From NCBI GenBank assembly GCA_964516635.1, contig CAZEZY010000089.1:1-9853 (forward strand): 9,853 nucleotides of DNA, read 5' to 3'. Shown here in pieces: positions 1 to 5,668 of the stretch (its first letter is position 1; the number at the start of each line of letters is the position of its first letter). This DNA comes from CAZEZY01 sp964516635 (lineage in GTDB: Bacteria > Pseudomonadota > Gammaproteobacteria > Burkholderiales > Burkholderiaceae_C). Below the pieces are notes generated by a model that saw only the letters and a list, made by a program, of their open reading frames with translations, searched no databases and was not told the DNA's origin. The position numbers and the translations under genes were made by a program.

Positions 1-553
1 CAAAGGTCTCGGTCACCACCTTGGAGAGCTTGTCGTCCATGGTGAAGTACTCGCGCGTCCAGTCCACGCTGTCGCCCATGCGGCGCATCTGCTGGGTGAT
101 GGTGTTGCCGGACTGTTCCTTCCACTCCCACACCTTGGCCACGAAGTTCTTGCGTGCCTCCTCCGGGGTGGGGCCCATGTCGTGGCGGCTGATGCCTTGA
201 CCCTGTAACTGGCGCTCCACCACGATCTGGGTGGCGATGCCGGCATGGTCGGTGCCCGGCACCCACACGGTGTTGAACCCGGCCATGCGGTGGTAGCGGG
301 TCAGGCTGTCCATGATGGTCTGGTTGAAGGCGTGGCCCATGTGCAGCGTGCCGGTCACGTTGGGCGGCGGCAGCTGGATGGCAAAGTTCTTGCCAGCGGC
401 CGCCGCCTCGGCGCCGGGCTGGGCGGTGCCCCGGAAACCGGCCTGGCCGTAGCCGCGACGCTCCCATTCCGGGCCCCAGTGGGCCTCCAGGGCGGCCGGT
501 TCGAACGATTTGGACAGGGATAGCAAGCCTGGCTGAGCAAGGGTTTCGGACAT
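1..553 (-). CDS. valS: Valyl-tRNA synthetase, N-terminal 184 residues (3' end beyond the window)
   Basis: Class I aminoacyl-tRNA synthetase that charges tRNA-Val in the cytoplasm. Translating leftwards from the ATG at 553-551 gives an open frame to the window edge. It contains LPPPNVTG followed by the class I HIGH-type signature HMGH at residues 71-74. The ValS-typical segments VPGTDHAGIATQ, WEWKEQSG and SVDWTREYFTMDD follow. The KMSKS loop and editing domain lie outside the window, so completeness cannot be judged. Residues 36-55 are Ala/Gly-rich (a run of GAEAAAAGK), a low-complexity insertion ahead of the conserved core. The Shine-Dalgarno is weak (CAGG about 6 nt before the ATG). The gene is divergent from the rubrerythrin operon, and the two share 269 bp of upstream DNA. 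Confidence 0.97.
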   Translation of the reverse strand, partial: MSETLAQPGLLSLSKSFEPAALEAHWGPEWERRGYGQAGFRGTAQPGAEAAAAGKNFAIQLPPPNVTGTLHMGHAFNQTIMDSLTRYHRMAGFNTVWVPGTDHAGIATQIVVERQLQGQGISRHDMGPTPEEARKNFVAKVWEWKEQSGNTITQQMRRMGDSVDWTREYFTMDDKLSKVVTETF

Positions 554-589
554 GGGGACCTGACAAGTGGCGGGATGAACAATCGAACG

Positions 590-595
590 ATTTTA
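590..595 (-). promoter_or_regulatory. Possible -10 element for valS
   Basis: Read on the minus strand, 595-590 is TAAAAT, five of six matches to TATAAT, placed to give a leader of roughly 30 nt before the valS ATG. No convincing -35 hexamer is seen 16-18 bp upstream (TCAGGC at 17 bp), and there is no extended -10 TGn. This is a weak call based on position and the -10 match alone. Confidence 0.25.
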
Positions 596-646
596 CGGGC
601 AGGCCCTTTCACGCCTGATGTTGGCGCCCTCGTGGAGCGGGATGAG

Positions 647-665
647 GTAAATGCGAATCATTCTA
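647..665. promoter_or_regulatory. Candidate Fur box
   Basis: The 19-mer GTAAATGCGAATCATTCTA matches 13 of 19 positions of the classical Fur consensus, with the core AATCATT intact. It lies in the valS/rubrerythrin intergenic region. Its right edge is 54 bp upstream of the proposed rubrerythrin -35, and it also sits upstream of the possible valS -10. Rubrerythrin is a diiron enzyme, so iron control would make sense. The distance from the promoter is large for simple repression, so an upstream or activating role, or a second promoter not recognised here, must be allowed for. The match is by eye. Confidence 0.45.
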
Positions 666-682
666 TTGAATGAAGAAGTCCG

Positions 683-719
683 ATAGTCGATCGTTATCCC
701 GGGAATAGGGGACGCCAAT
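683..719. promoter_or_regulatory. Candidate OxyR binding site (four quartets at 11-bp period)
   Basis: Four tetranucleotides, each separated by exactly 7 bp, run ATAG (683-686), TTAT (694-697), ATAG (705-708) and CAAT (716-719). The OxyR motif established in E. coli is ATAG-N7-CTAT-N7-ATAG-N7-CTAT, so 14 of 16 defined positions match. The secondary T and A preferences inside the spacers are not met. The site ends exactly one base before the proposed -35 hexamer (720-725), the placement expected for an OxyR-activated promoter. The gene it would control encodes rubrerythrin, a peroxide reductase. Confidence 0.7.
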
Positions 720-748
720 TAGACAGTGGGCCGGAATCTCGTTATGGT
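720..748 (+). promoter_or_regulatory. Sigma70-type promoter of the rubrerythrin operon
   Basis: TAGACA at 720-725 matches five of six positions of the -35 consensus. It is followed by an optimal 17-bp spacer and TATGGT at 743-748, four of six for the -10. A strong -35, mediocre -10 and an abutting OxyR-like site suggest an activator-dependent promoter. Transcription would start near 755 and leave a leader of roughly 68 nt before the ATG at 823. Confidence 0.6.
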
Positions 749-822
749 TGTTTCTGTCGGTAGGGCATGGTCAATTCCGATGGTGCCCGGCGGCAATTCC
801 AACCACATCGAAGGAGATGAAG

Positions 823-1245
823 ATGCCTCAACTCAAAGGCTCCAAGACCGAGCAGTGCCTCAAAGACGCATTCGCGGGTGAATCCCAGGCCAACCGTCGC
901 TACCTGTACTTCGCGAACAAGGCCGACGTGGAAGGCCAGAACGACGTGGCAGCCCTGTTCCGCTCCACCGCAGAAGGCGAAACCGGCCATGCCCATGGCC
1001 ACCTGGAGTTTCTCGAAGCGGCTGGCGACCCGGCCACCGGCATGCCGATCGGTAGCACCCGCCAGAACCTCGAGTCTGCGGTGGCGGGTGAAACCCACGA
1101 GTACACCGACATGTACCCGGGCATGGCCAAGACCGCCCGCCAAGAAGGTTTCGACGAGATTGCCGACTGGTTCGAAACCCTGGCCAAGGCGGAGCGCTCG
1201 CACGCGAACCGCTACACCAAGGCGTTGAACGAACTGGTTGACTGA
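823..1245 (+). CDS. rbr: Rubrerythrin family protein without rubredoxin domain
   Basis: Ferritin-like diiron protein of 140 residues. Characterised rubrerythrins reduce hydrogen peroxide to water in the cytoplasm. The diiron ligand set is visible: E20 (AGESQANRRY), E53 and H56 (EGETGHAH), E90 and E93 (GETHEY), E124 and H127 (AERSHANRY). The C-terminal rubredoxin FeS4 domain of classical rubrerythrin (about 190 residues in Desulfovibrio) is absent, since the frame stops at LNELVD, so an external electron donor is needed. The start at 823 is chosen because AAGGAG at 811-816 sits 6 nt upstream and MPQLKGSKTE is the usual family N-terminus. An in-frame ATG at 817 abuts the Shine-Dalgarno, and the frame also extends back to a TTG at 748 inside the promoter; both are rejected. 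First gene of the proposed OxyR-controlled operon. Confidence 0.95.
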   Translation: MPQLKGSKTEQCLKDAFAGESQANRRYLYFANKADVEGQNDVAALFRSTAEGETGHAHGHLEFLEAAGDPATGMPIGSTRQNLESAVAGETHEYTDMYPGMAKTARQEGFDEIADWFETLAKAERSHANRYTKALNELVD

Positions 1246-1265
1246 CTTCAGCGCATTGAGCGTTG

Positions 1266-1294
1266 GGCGTTGGCCACCGGGCCAGCGCCTTTTT
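1266..1294 (+). terminator. Intrinsic terminator downstream of rubrerythrin
   Basis: GGCGTTGGCC (1266-1275) pairs with GGCCAGCGCC (1280-1289) over ten base pairs including one G-U, with the 4-nt loop ACCG, followed directly by TTTTT (1290-1294). It lies 20 bp after the rubrerythrin stop and about 80 bp before the Fe-S protein gene. No clear promoter is visible in 1295-1374, so it probably acts as a partial terminator that makes rubrerythrin mRNA exceed downstream message. Confidence 0.75.
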
Positions 1295-1309
1295 CTGAAT
1301 GCGCTGGCC
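1280..1309 (+). promoter_or_regulatory. Alternative hairpin competing with the rbr terminator
   Basis: GGCCAGCGC (1280-1288), the descending arm of the terminator, is also perfectly complementary to GCGCTGGCC (1301-1309), with a 12-nt loop that contains the U tract. The two hairpins share one arm and cannot form together, so this second pairing could act as an antiterminator or 3'-end structure. Pairing is read directly from the sequence. Regulatory function is inferred, and the downstream arm would have to form after RNA polymerase has already passed the pause site. Confidence 0.4.
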
Positions 1310-1374
1310 GGCGCCATGCATCCAAGCCGCAACGGTCCAGGTGCGACGAGATACCCATAACAAAAGGAGCAAGC

Positions 1375-2724
1375 ATGTCACGAGAAGGCAATCTGGAGGC
1401 GCCCACCCGCCATCCGCTGGACTGGAAAAACCCGGATTTTTACAACGAGAAACAATGCTTTGACGAACTGGAGCGGATCTTTGACATCTGTCACGGTTGT
1501 CGTCGATGTGTGAGTCTGTGCGGCTCTTTTCCCACGCTGTTCGACCTGGTCGATGAAAGCCCCACCATGGAGGTGGACGGCGTGAAAAAGGCAGATTACT
1601 GGAAGGTGGTTGACCAGTGCTACATGTGCGACCTCTGCTACATGACGAAATGCCCCTACACGCCACCGCACGAATGGAACCTGGACTTTCCGCACACCAT
1701 GTTGCGGGCCAAGGCCATCAAGTTCAAGAAAGGCGAGGTGGGCAAGGCGGAGCAGTTTCTCGCTTCGACCGATGTCCATGGTTCGCTCGCGGGCATTCCG
1801 GTGGTGGTGCAGGTGGCCAACGCCGTCAACAAAACGTCCTTGGCGCGCGGCCTGATGGAAAGCACCCTCGGCGTGGACAAGGACGCCTGGCTGCCCTCCC
1901 TGGCGACACGCAAATTCCGGTCGTCGGCGCCGGAGGCCAAAGCCACGCAGATCAAGGACGGTGAACTGACGCCGGGGAAGGTGGTGATCTTCTCCACCTG
2001 CTACGTCAATTACAACGAGCCCGGCATTGGCCACGATCTCCTCAAGATCCTGGACCACAACGAGATTCCTTATGTGCTGGTGGACAAGGAAAAGTGCTGT
2101 GGCATGCCCAAGCTGGAACTGGGCGATCTGGATGCGGTGGCGGCCAGCAAGGAAGCCAATGTCCCGGTCCTCGCCAATTATGCGAAGGACGGTTTTGCCA
2201 TATTGAGCGCAGTCCCCAGCTGCACGCTGATGTTCAAGCAGGAAATCCCGCTCATGTTCCCCGACTGCAAGGACACCCAACTGGTCAAAGAGGCCATGTG
2301 GGATCCGTTCGAGTACCTGGTGGCCCGCAAACGCGATGGTCTGCTGAAGACCGAATTCCCGCAGAAGCTGGGTAACGTCAGCTATCAGGTGCCCTGCCAC
2401 AGTCGGGTACAGAACATCGGCAAGAAAACCGAAGAGCTGCTCAAAATGGTACCTGATACCCAGGTGCAGACCATCGAGCGCTGTTCGGGACACGCCGGTA
2501 CCTATGGTGTGAAGAAAGGCAGCCACCAGATGGCCATGAAGATCGGCAAACCGGTGTTCAAGTCGATGGCGCAGATGAAGGATGGCAGCAAGCCCGACTA
2601 CATCAGCTCGGATTGCCCGCTGGGCGGGCATCACATTGCCCAGGGGTTTGAAGTGAACCAATTGGGCGAACCGCAACTGGCCCACCCGCTGACGCTGGTG
2701 CGCACGGCCTACGGCCTCAAGTGA
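1375..2724 (+). CDS. (Fe-S)-binding protein, GlpC/heterodisulfide-reductase-like with CCG modules
   Basis: A 449-residue cytoplasmic Fe-S protein, no membrane segment seen. The N-terminus carries two cluster motifs: C39-C42-C45-C49 (CX2CX2CX3C) and C82-C85-C88-C93 (CX2CX2CX4CP, one residue longer than the standard ferredoxin spacing). Two CCG-type modules follow, as in GlpC and HdrB. Module 1 has C209 (STCY), C241-C242-G (KCCGMPKLELGD) and C283 (VPSC). Module 2 is degenerate, with C341 (PCHSR), C370 (RCSGHAGTYG, so CSG in place of CCG) and C414 (SDCPLGG). The family usually passes electrons between a dehydrogenase and quinone or disulfide acceptors, but no flavoprotein subunit is nearby. The start at 1375 follows AAGGAG (1364-1369) by 5 nt; upstream in-frame sequence overlaps the terminator region. 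It lies 13 nt before the DUF3501 gene and 129 nt after rubrerythrin, and may donate electrons to it (inference). Confidence 0.9.
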   Translation: MSREGNLEAPTRHPLDWKNPDFYNEKQCFDELERIFDICHGCRRCVSLCGSFPTLFDLVDESPTMEVDGVKKADYWKVVDQCYMCDLCYMTKCPYTPPHEWNLDFPHTMLRAKAIKFKKGEVGKAEQFLASTDVHGSLAGIPVVVQVANAVNKTSLARGLMESTLGVDKDAWLPSLATRKFRSSAPEAKATQIKDGELTPGKVVIFSTCYVNYNEPGIGHDLLKILDHNEIPYVLVDKEKCCGMPKLELGDLDAVAASKEANVPVLANYAKDGFAILSAVPSCTLMFKQEIPLMFPDCKDTQLVKEAMWDPFEYLVARKRDGLLKTEFPQKLGNVSYQVPCHSRVQNIGKKTEELLKMVPDTQVQTIERCSGHAGTYGVKKGSHQMAMKIGKPVFKSMAQMKDGSKPDYISSDCPLGGHHIAQGFEVNQLGEPQLAHPLTLVRTAYGLK

Positions 2725-2737
2725 CTGGAGACTTCAC

Positions 2738-3328
2738 ATGCAACTGACCGGAAAAATCACCCCTGACAGCCTCATGACGCTGGAGGCATATGCCAAGTGG
2801 CGCAAGGTGCACAAACCCGAGATCGTGGCTCATCGCAAGCTGCGTACGGTGCATCTGGGCGAGCACATCAGCGTGCAGTTCGAGAGCGAACTGAGCATGC
2901 GCTACCAGATCCAGGAGATGCTGCGGATCGAAAAGATCTTCGAGGAGGAGGGTATCCAGGACGAGATAGACGCGTACGCACCGCTGGTGCCCGATGGCAG
3001 CAACTGGAAGGCTACGATGATGATCGAGTATCCCGACATCAACGAACGACGGCGCGAACTGGCCAAGCTGATCGGTGTGGAAGACCGCCTGTTTGTGGAG
3101 GTGGAAGGCCACGGTCGCGTCTACGCCATTGCCGACGAAGACCTGGACCGGGAAACCGCTGAAAAAACGTCAGCGGTGCATTTTGTGCGCTTCGAACTGA
3201 CCCCTGCCATGTGCGCGGCCGTCAAGGCCGGTGCAGCCGTGAAGCTCGGCTGCGACCACACGCACTATCCCTCGCATGTGCAGATCACACCCGAGACGCT
3301 CGCCAGTCTCGCGGGTGATCTGCGCTGA
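2738..3328 (+). CDS. DUF3501 family protein
   Basis: A 196-residue soluble protein of unknown function that I recognise as DUF3501, a family I recall being found beside rubrerythrin and the preceding Fe-S protein. No signal peptide or membrane segment is seen. A charged helical region rich in acidic residues spans about 48-80 (SELSMRYQIQEM then IEKIFEEEG), followed by YPDINERRREL near 98-108. The C-terminal part carries the histidine-rich patch GCDHTHYPSH at 171-180. The carboxylate-rich helices and clustered histidines would suit a metal site, but this is inference. The ATG at 2738 follows GGAG (2727-2730) by 7 nt. The gene begins 13 nt after the Fe-S protein stop, so the two are surely co-transcribed. 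It could be a cofactor-assembly partner, a redox subunit or a regulator. Confidence 0.85.
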   Translation: MQLTGKITPDSLMTLEAYAKWRKVHKPEIVAHRKLRTVHLGEHISVQFESELSMRYQIQEMLRIEKIFEEEGIQDEIDAYAPLVPDGSNWKATMMIEYPDINERRRELAKLIGVEDRLFVEVEGHGRVYAIADEDLDRETAEKTSAVHFVRFELTPAMCAAVKAGAAVKLGCDHTHYPSHVQITPETLASLAGDLR

Positions 3329-3346
3329 CGTTTTCAGCGTTTCCTT
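3322..3346 (+). terminator. Weak hairpin at the end of the rubrerythrin operon
   Basis: CGCTGA (3323-3328, overlapping the DUF3501 stop codon) pairs with TCAGCG (3334-3339) across a 5-nt loop, extendable by a G-U pair. It is followed by the interrupted T-rich tail TTTCCTT. A short stem and a broken T tract make it a modest candidate. It lies at the convergent junction with truC, whose stop codon begins at 3346. Confidence 0.35.
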
Positions 3347-4047
3347 CAGGTCATCTGGTCAGTTTTCCACAGAGCCCACTCCGGCCCTGGCGGTGCCTGC
3401 AAGTGCAAGGCTTCGCCGGTGACCGGATGGGACAGGGCCATGGCGGTGGCATGCAACCACAGACGCTGGTGGCCCAGGTGTTCTGCCAACGCCCGGTTCA
3501 GCGGTCCCTTGCCATGGGTGGCGTCGCCAATGATCGGATGGGCGATGTGCTTCAGGTGTCGCCGCAGCTGGTGCCGGCGACCGGTTTCAGGCTCCAGCCG
3601 CACCTGCGCAGCACGGGTGGTGGCAAATGCACCCGTGGCCAGAGGCAGTTCCAGCCATGCCTCCACGGCATAGCGGGTCAGGGCCGGCTGGACCGTTTCC
3701 CGCGTGGCCCGGGCATCGTCATCCAGCCGGCGCAAGGGGTGGTCAATCGTTCCCTCCGCATCGGGCCAGCCCCGCACCATGGCGATGTAGGTTTTGCGGA
3801 TGCACCCGGCCTGCTCAAACTGCTCGCCCAGTGCGCGCGCCACCTCGGCATGAAGGGCAAACAGCAACACGCCGCTGGTGCCCTTGTCCAGCCGGTGCAC
3901 CGGCCATACCGGCCGTTGCAACTGGTCGCGCAGCATCTGCAGCACGAAACGCGTCTCTCCTGCATCCAGGCCGGTGCGGTGAACCAGCACGCCGGCAGGC
4001 TTGTCCACACTTGCCAGATAATCGTCCGCAAACAGGATTTTGAGCAT
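3346..4047 (-). CDS. truC: tRNA pseudouridine(65) synthase TruC-like (RluA family)
   Basis: Pseudouridine synthase of 233 residues in the RluA fold; E. coli TruC modifies uridine 65 of certain tRNAs. The catalytic-loop motif HRLDKGTSG places the nucleophilic Asp at residue 54. The other conserved blocks are VDKPAGVLVHR near the N-terminus, RKTYIAMVRGW, and the RNA-binding/structural segment ETGRRHQLRRHLKHIAHPIIGDATHG. The last of these resembles TruC more than RluA or RluC, and no S4 domain is present. The start is set at the ATG at 4047-4045, giving MLKILFADDYL, collinear with E. coli TruC and preceded by AGGA with suitable spacing. An in-frame TTG at 4071 would add eight residues and is less likely. 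The start codon overlaps that of the divergent yaaA. Confidence 0.9.
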   Translation of the reverse strand: MLKILFADDYLASVDKPAGVLVHRTGLDAGETRFVLQMLRDQLQRPVWPVHRLDKGTSGVLLFALHAEVARALGEQFEQAGCIRKTYIAMVRGWPDAEGTIDHPLRRLDDDARATRETVQPALTRYAVEAWLELPLATGAFATTRAAQVRLEPETGRRHQLRRHLKHIAHPIIGDATHGKGPLNRALAEHLGHQRLWLHATAMALSHPVTGEALHLQAPPGPEWALWKTDQMT

Positions 4048-4822
4048 GTTGTTCCTATTGTCTCCCGCCAAGGCCCTCGACTACGAGACGCCGCCCCATG
4101 TCGCCACCCACTCCCAGCCGCTGTTTGTGCGGCAGGCGACTCAACTGATCGGCCTGCTGCGAGAGAAATCGCCCCAGGAGATTGCCACGCTCATGGACCT
4201 GAGCGATCCGCTGGCCGGTCTGAATGTGGCGCGCTACCACGCTTGGACCCCCTCGTTCACCACCCAGAATGCCAAGCCGGCGGTGCTCGCCTTCAATGGC
4301 GACGTGTACGAAGGGCTGGATGCCAGAAGCCTGTCTGAGCAGGATCTGGCCTGGGCCCAGGACCACGTGTGCATTCTCAGCGGACTGTATGGCGTGTTGC
4401 GGCCCATGGACCTGATGCAGCCTTACCGGCTTGAAATGGGCACCCGGCTGGCCACGCCCAAAGGCAAAAACCTGTACCAGTTCTGGGGCACACAGATTGC
4501 CGATTACCTGAACCAGCGCGCCGCCGCCGATGCATCCCCGTTGATCGTCAACCTGGCGAGTGAAGAGTATTTCAAGTCGGTCGACCGAAAAGCCCTGAAG
4601 CCCGATGTGGTGACGTGCGTGTTTGAGGAACTCAAGGCGGGTCAATACAAGGTCATCAGCTTCATGGCAAAACGCGCGCGAGGCCTCATGGTGCGTTATG
4701 CGATCGCTCGCCGCGCCACTGGTGTGGACGAATTGAAGGGTTTTGACCTGGAAGGCTACGCTTTTGTGCCAGCCGCTTCGGAAGACCACCGGTTGGTGTT
4801 TCGTCGCGATGCGCGGGTCTGA
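4046..4822 (+). CDS. yaaA: Peroxide stress protein YaaA (DUF328 family)
   Basis: A 258-residue cytoplasmic protein, the same length as E. coli YaaA. In E. coli, yaaA belongs to the OxyR regulon and limits free intracellular iron during peroxide stress, reducing Fenton damage to DNA and proteins. Diagnostic blocks are LSPAKALDYE at the N-terminus (K10), FNGDVYEGLDA, LSGLYGVLRPMDLMQPYRLEMGT, GKNLYQFW, VNLASEEYFKSVD and the basic FMAKRARGLMVRY. The start at 4046 fits the family N-terminus and follows AGGA (4034-4037) by 8 nt; an in-frame TTG at 4040 is rejected. The Shine-Dalgarno and any promoter must lie inside truC. No OxyR-like quartets were seen upstream, although GATAAT at 4017-4022 resembles a -10 without a matching -35. 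First gene of an apparent operon with the oxygenase and queF. Confidence 0.95.
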   Translation: MLFLLSPAKALDYETPPHVATHSQPLFVRQATQLIGLLREKSPQEIATLMDLSDPLAGLNVARYHAWTPSFTTQNAKPAVLAFNGDVYEGLDARSLSEQDLAWAQDHVCILSGLYGVLRPMDLMQPYRLEMGTRLATPKGKNLYQFWGTQIADYLNQRAAADASPLIVNLASEEYFKSVDRKALKPDVVTCVFEELKAGQYKVISFMAKRARGLMVRYAIARRATGVDELKGFDLEGYAFVPAASEDHRLVFRRDARV

Positions 4823-4840
4823 TTGGAATGGGATGCCGGC

Positions 4841-5668
4841 ATGAGTCAGACCATCACTCCCGAGTTGAGGCGCTGGATCGTCGAACAGGCCCGTGCGGGG
4901 TTTTCCCCGGAATCGGTTCTCACGGCCATGAAATCCTCGGGTTGGGAAGAGTCGGTGGCGTTGGCTGCCATGGAGGAAACCCTGGCGCATCATCTGGCTC
5001 GACAGCCCACGCCCGTCGTGCCACAGCCTGATCTGCGTTCTGCCTCACGCCTGGTGGACGGGGGCGACCGCATGGTCGAGGTGCTGGTCAGCATGCGGCT
5101 GCCGATGCTGGTGGTGTTCGGGGGCTTGCTGTCGGATGACGAATGCGATGCCCTCATCGAGGCAGCCCGCCCGAGGATGATGCGGTCGCTCACGGTGCAG
5201 ACCGCAACCGGTGGTGAAGAGCTGAATGCCGACCGGACCAGCCAGGGCATGTTTTTTCGTCGGGGAGAAAACGAGGTCGTCACCCGGGTGGAGGCGCGCA
5301 TTGCCCGAGTCCTCCAGTGGCCGGTCGAAAATGGAGAGGGGCTGCAGATCCTGCATTACCAGCCTGGGGCCGAGTACAAACCACACTACGATTACTTTGA
5401 TCCCCGAGAGCCGGGTACACCTCGCATCACGCAACGGGGGGGACAACGGGTGGGCACACTGGTCATGTATCTCAATGAACCCCGACGCGGTGGGGGAACC
5501 ACGTTCCCGGACGTGGGCCTGGAGGTCATGCCCAAACGGGGCCATGCCGTGTTCTTTGCCTTTGATCGCCCCCATCCGGCCACCCGGACGCTGCATGGGG
5601 GAGCGCCGGTTCTGGAAGGCGAAAAGTGGGTGGCCACCAAGTGGCTGCGCGAAAAGGAATTTCAGTGA
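4841..5668 (+). CDS. Prolyl 4-hydroxylase-like 2OG-Fe(II) oxygenase
   Basis: A 275-residue protein with a C-terminal P4Hc double-stranded beta-helix domain (about residues 90-272). Such enzymes hydroxylate a substrate, often a protein prolyl residue, using O2, 2-oxoglutarate and Fe(II). The iron triad is present: H182 and D184 (KPHYDYFDP) and H252 (TLHGG). K262 (GEKWVATKW) is the expected 2OG-binding lysine. Other P4H hallmarks are LNADRTSQGMFF, LHYQPGAEY and GGGTTFPD. Residues 5-50 form a small predicted helical region (ITPELRRWIVEQARAGF onward) resembling a UBA-like helical bundle, perhaps for substrate binding. The ATG at 4841 is preferred, with GGGA about 7 nt upstream; an in-frame TTG at 4823 would add six residues. 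It starts 18 nt after yaaA and overlaps queF by 4 nt. The substrate cannot be told from sequence. Confidence 0.88.
   Translation: MSQTITPELRRWIVEQARAGFSPESVLTAMKSSGWEESVALAAMEETLAHHLARQPTPVVPQPDLRSASRLVDGGDRMVEVLVSMRLPMLVVFGGLLSDDECDALIEAARPRMMRSLTVQTATGGEELNADRTSQGMFFRRGENEVVTRVEARIARVLQWPVENGEGLQILHYQPGAEYKPHYDYFDPREPGTPRITQRGGQRVGTLVMYLNEPRRGGGTTFPDVGLEVMPKRGHAVFFAFDRPHPATRTLHGGAPVLEGEKWVATKWLREKEFQ

Noticed and set aside
581..592. Near-palindrome AATCG-AA-CGATT upstream of valS, followed by TT
   Set aside because: The five-base arms with a two-base loop are too short for a terminator, and no known regulator motif is recognised.
772..800. CAATTCC repeated 22 bp apart in the rubrerythrin leader
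   Set aside because: A seven-base repeat in about 70 nt of leader is weak, and no pairing or regulatory logic was found.
1378..2685. A 435-residue open frame on the minus strand opposite the Fe-S protein gene
   Set aside because: High-GC third-position bias opens the antisense frame. The translation has no recognisable family features, while the plus strand has clear Fe-S motifs, a good Shine-Dalgarno and operon context.
4001..4009. TTGTCCACA, one mismatch from a DnaA box
   Set aside because: It is a single isolated copy inside truC coding sequence with no cluster, AT-rich region or dnaA/dnaN context.
3403..4338. A 311-residue plus-strand frame across truC and the start of yaaA
   Set aside because: It spans two well-supported genes in other frames, and its composition is that of antisense coding DNA.
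4823..4840. Earlier TTG start of the oxygenase
   Set aside because: It would begin immediately after the yaaA stop without a Shine-Dalgarno; the ATG at 4841 has GGGA at a suitable distance.
4055..4993. A 312-residue minus-strand frame opposite yaaA
   Set aside because: It is a shadow of yaaA, which has full-length family similarity; the antisense translation is Gly/His/Arg-rich without known motifs.
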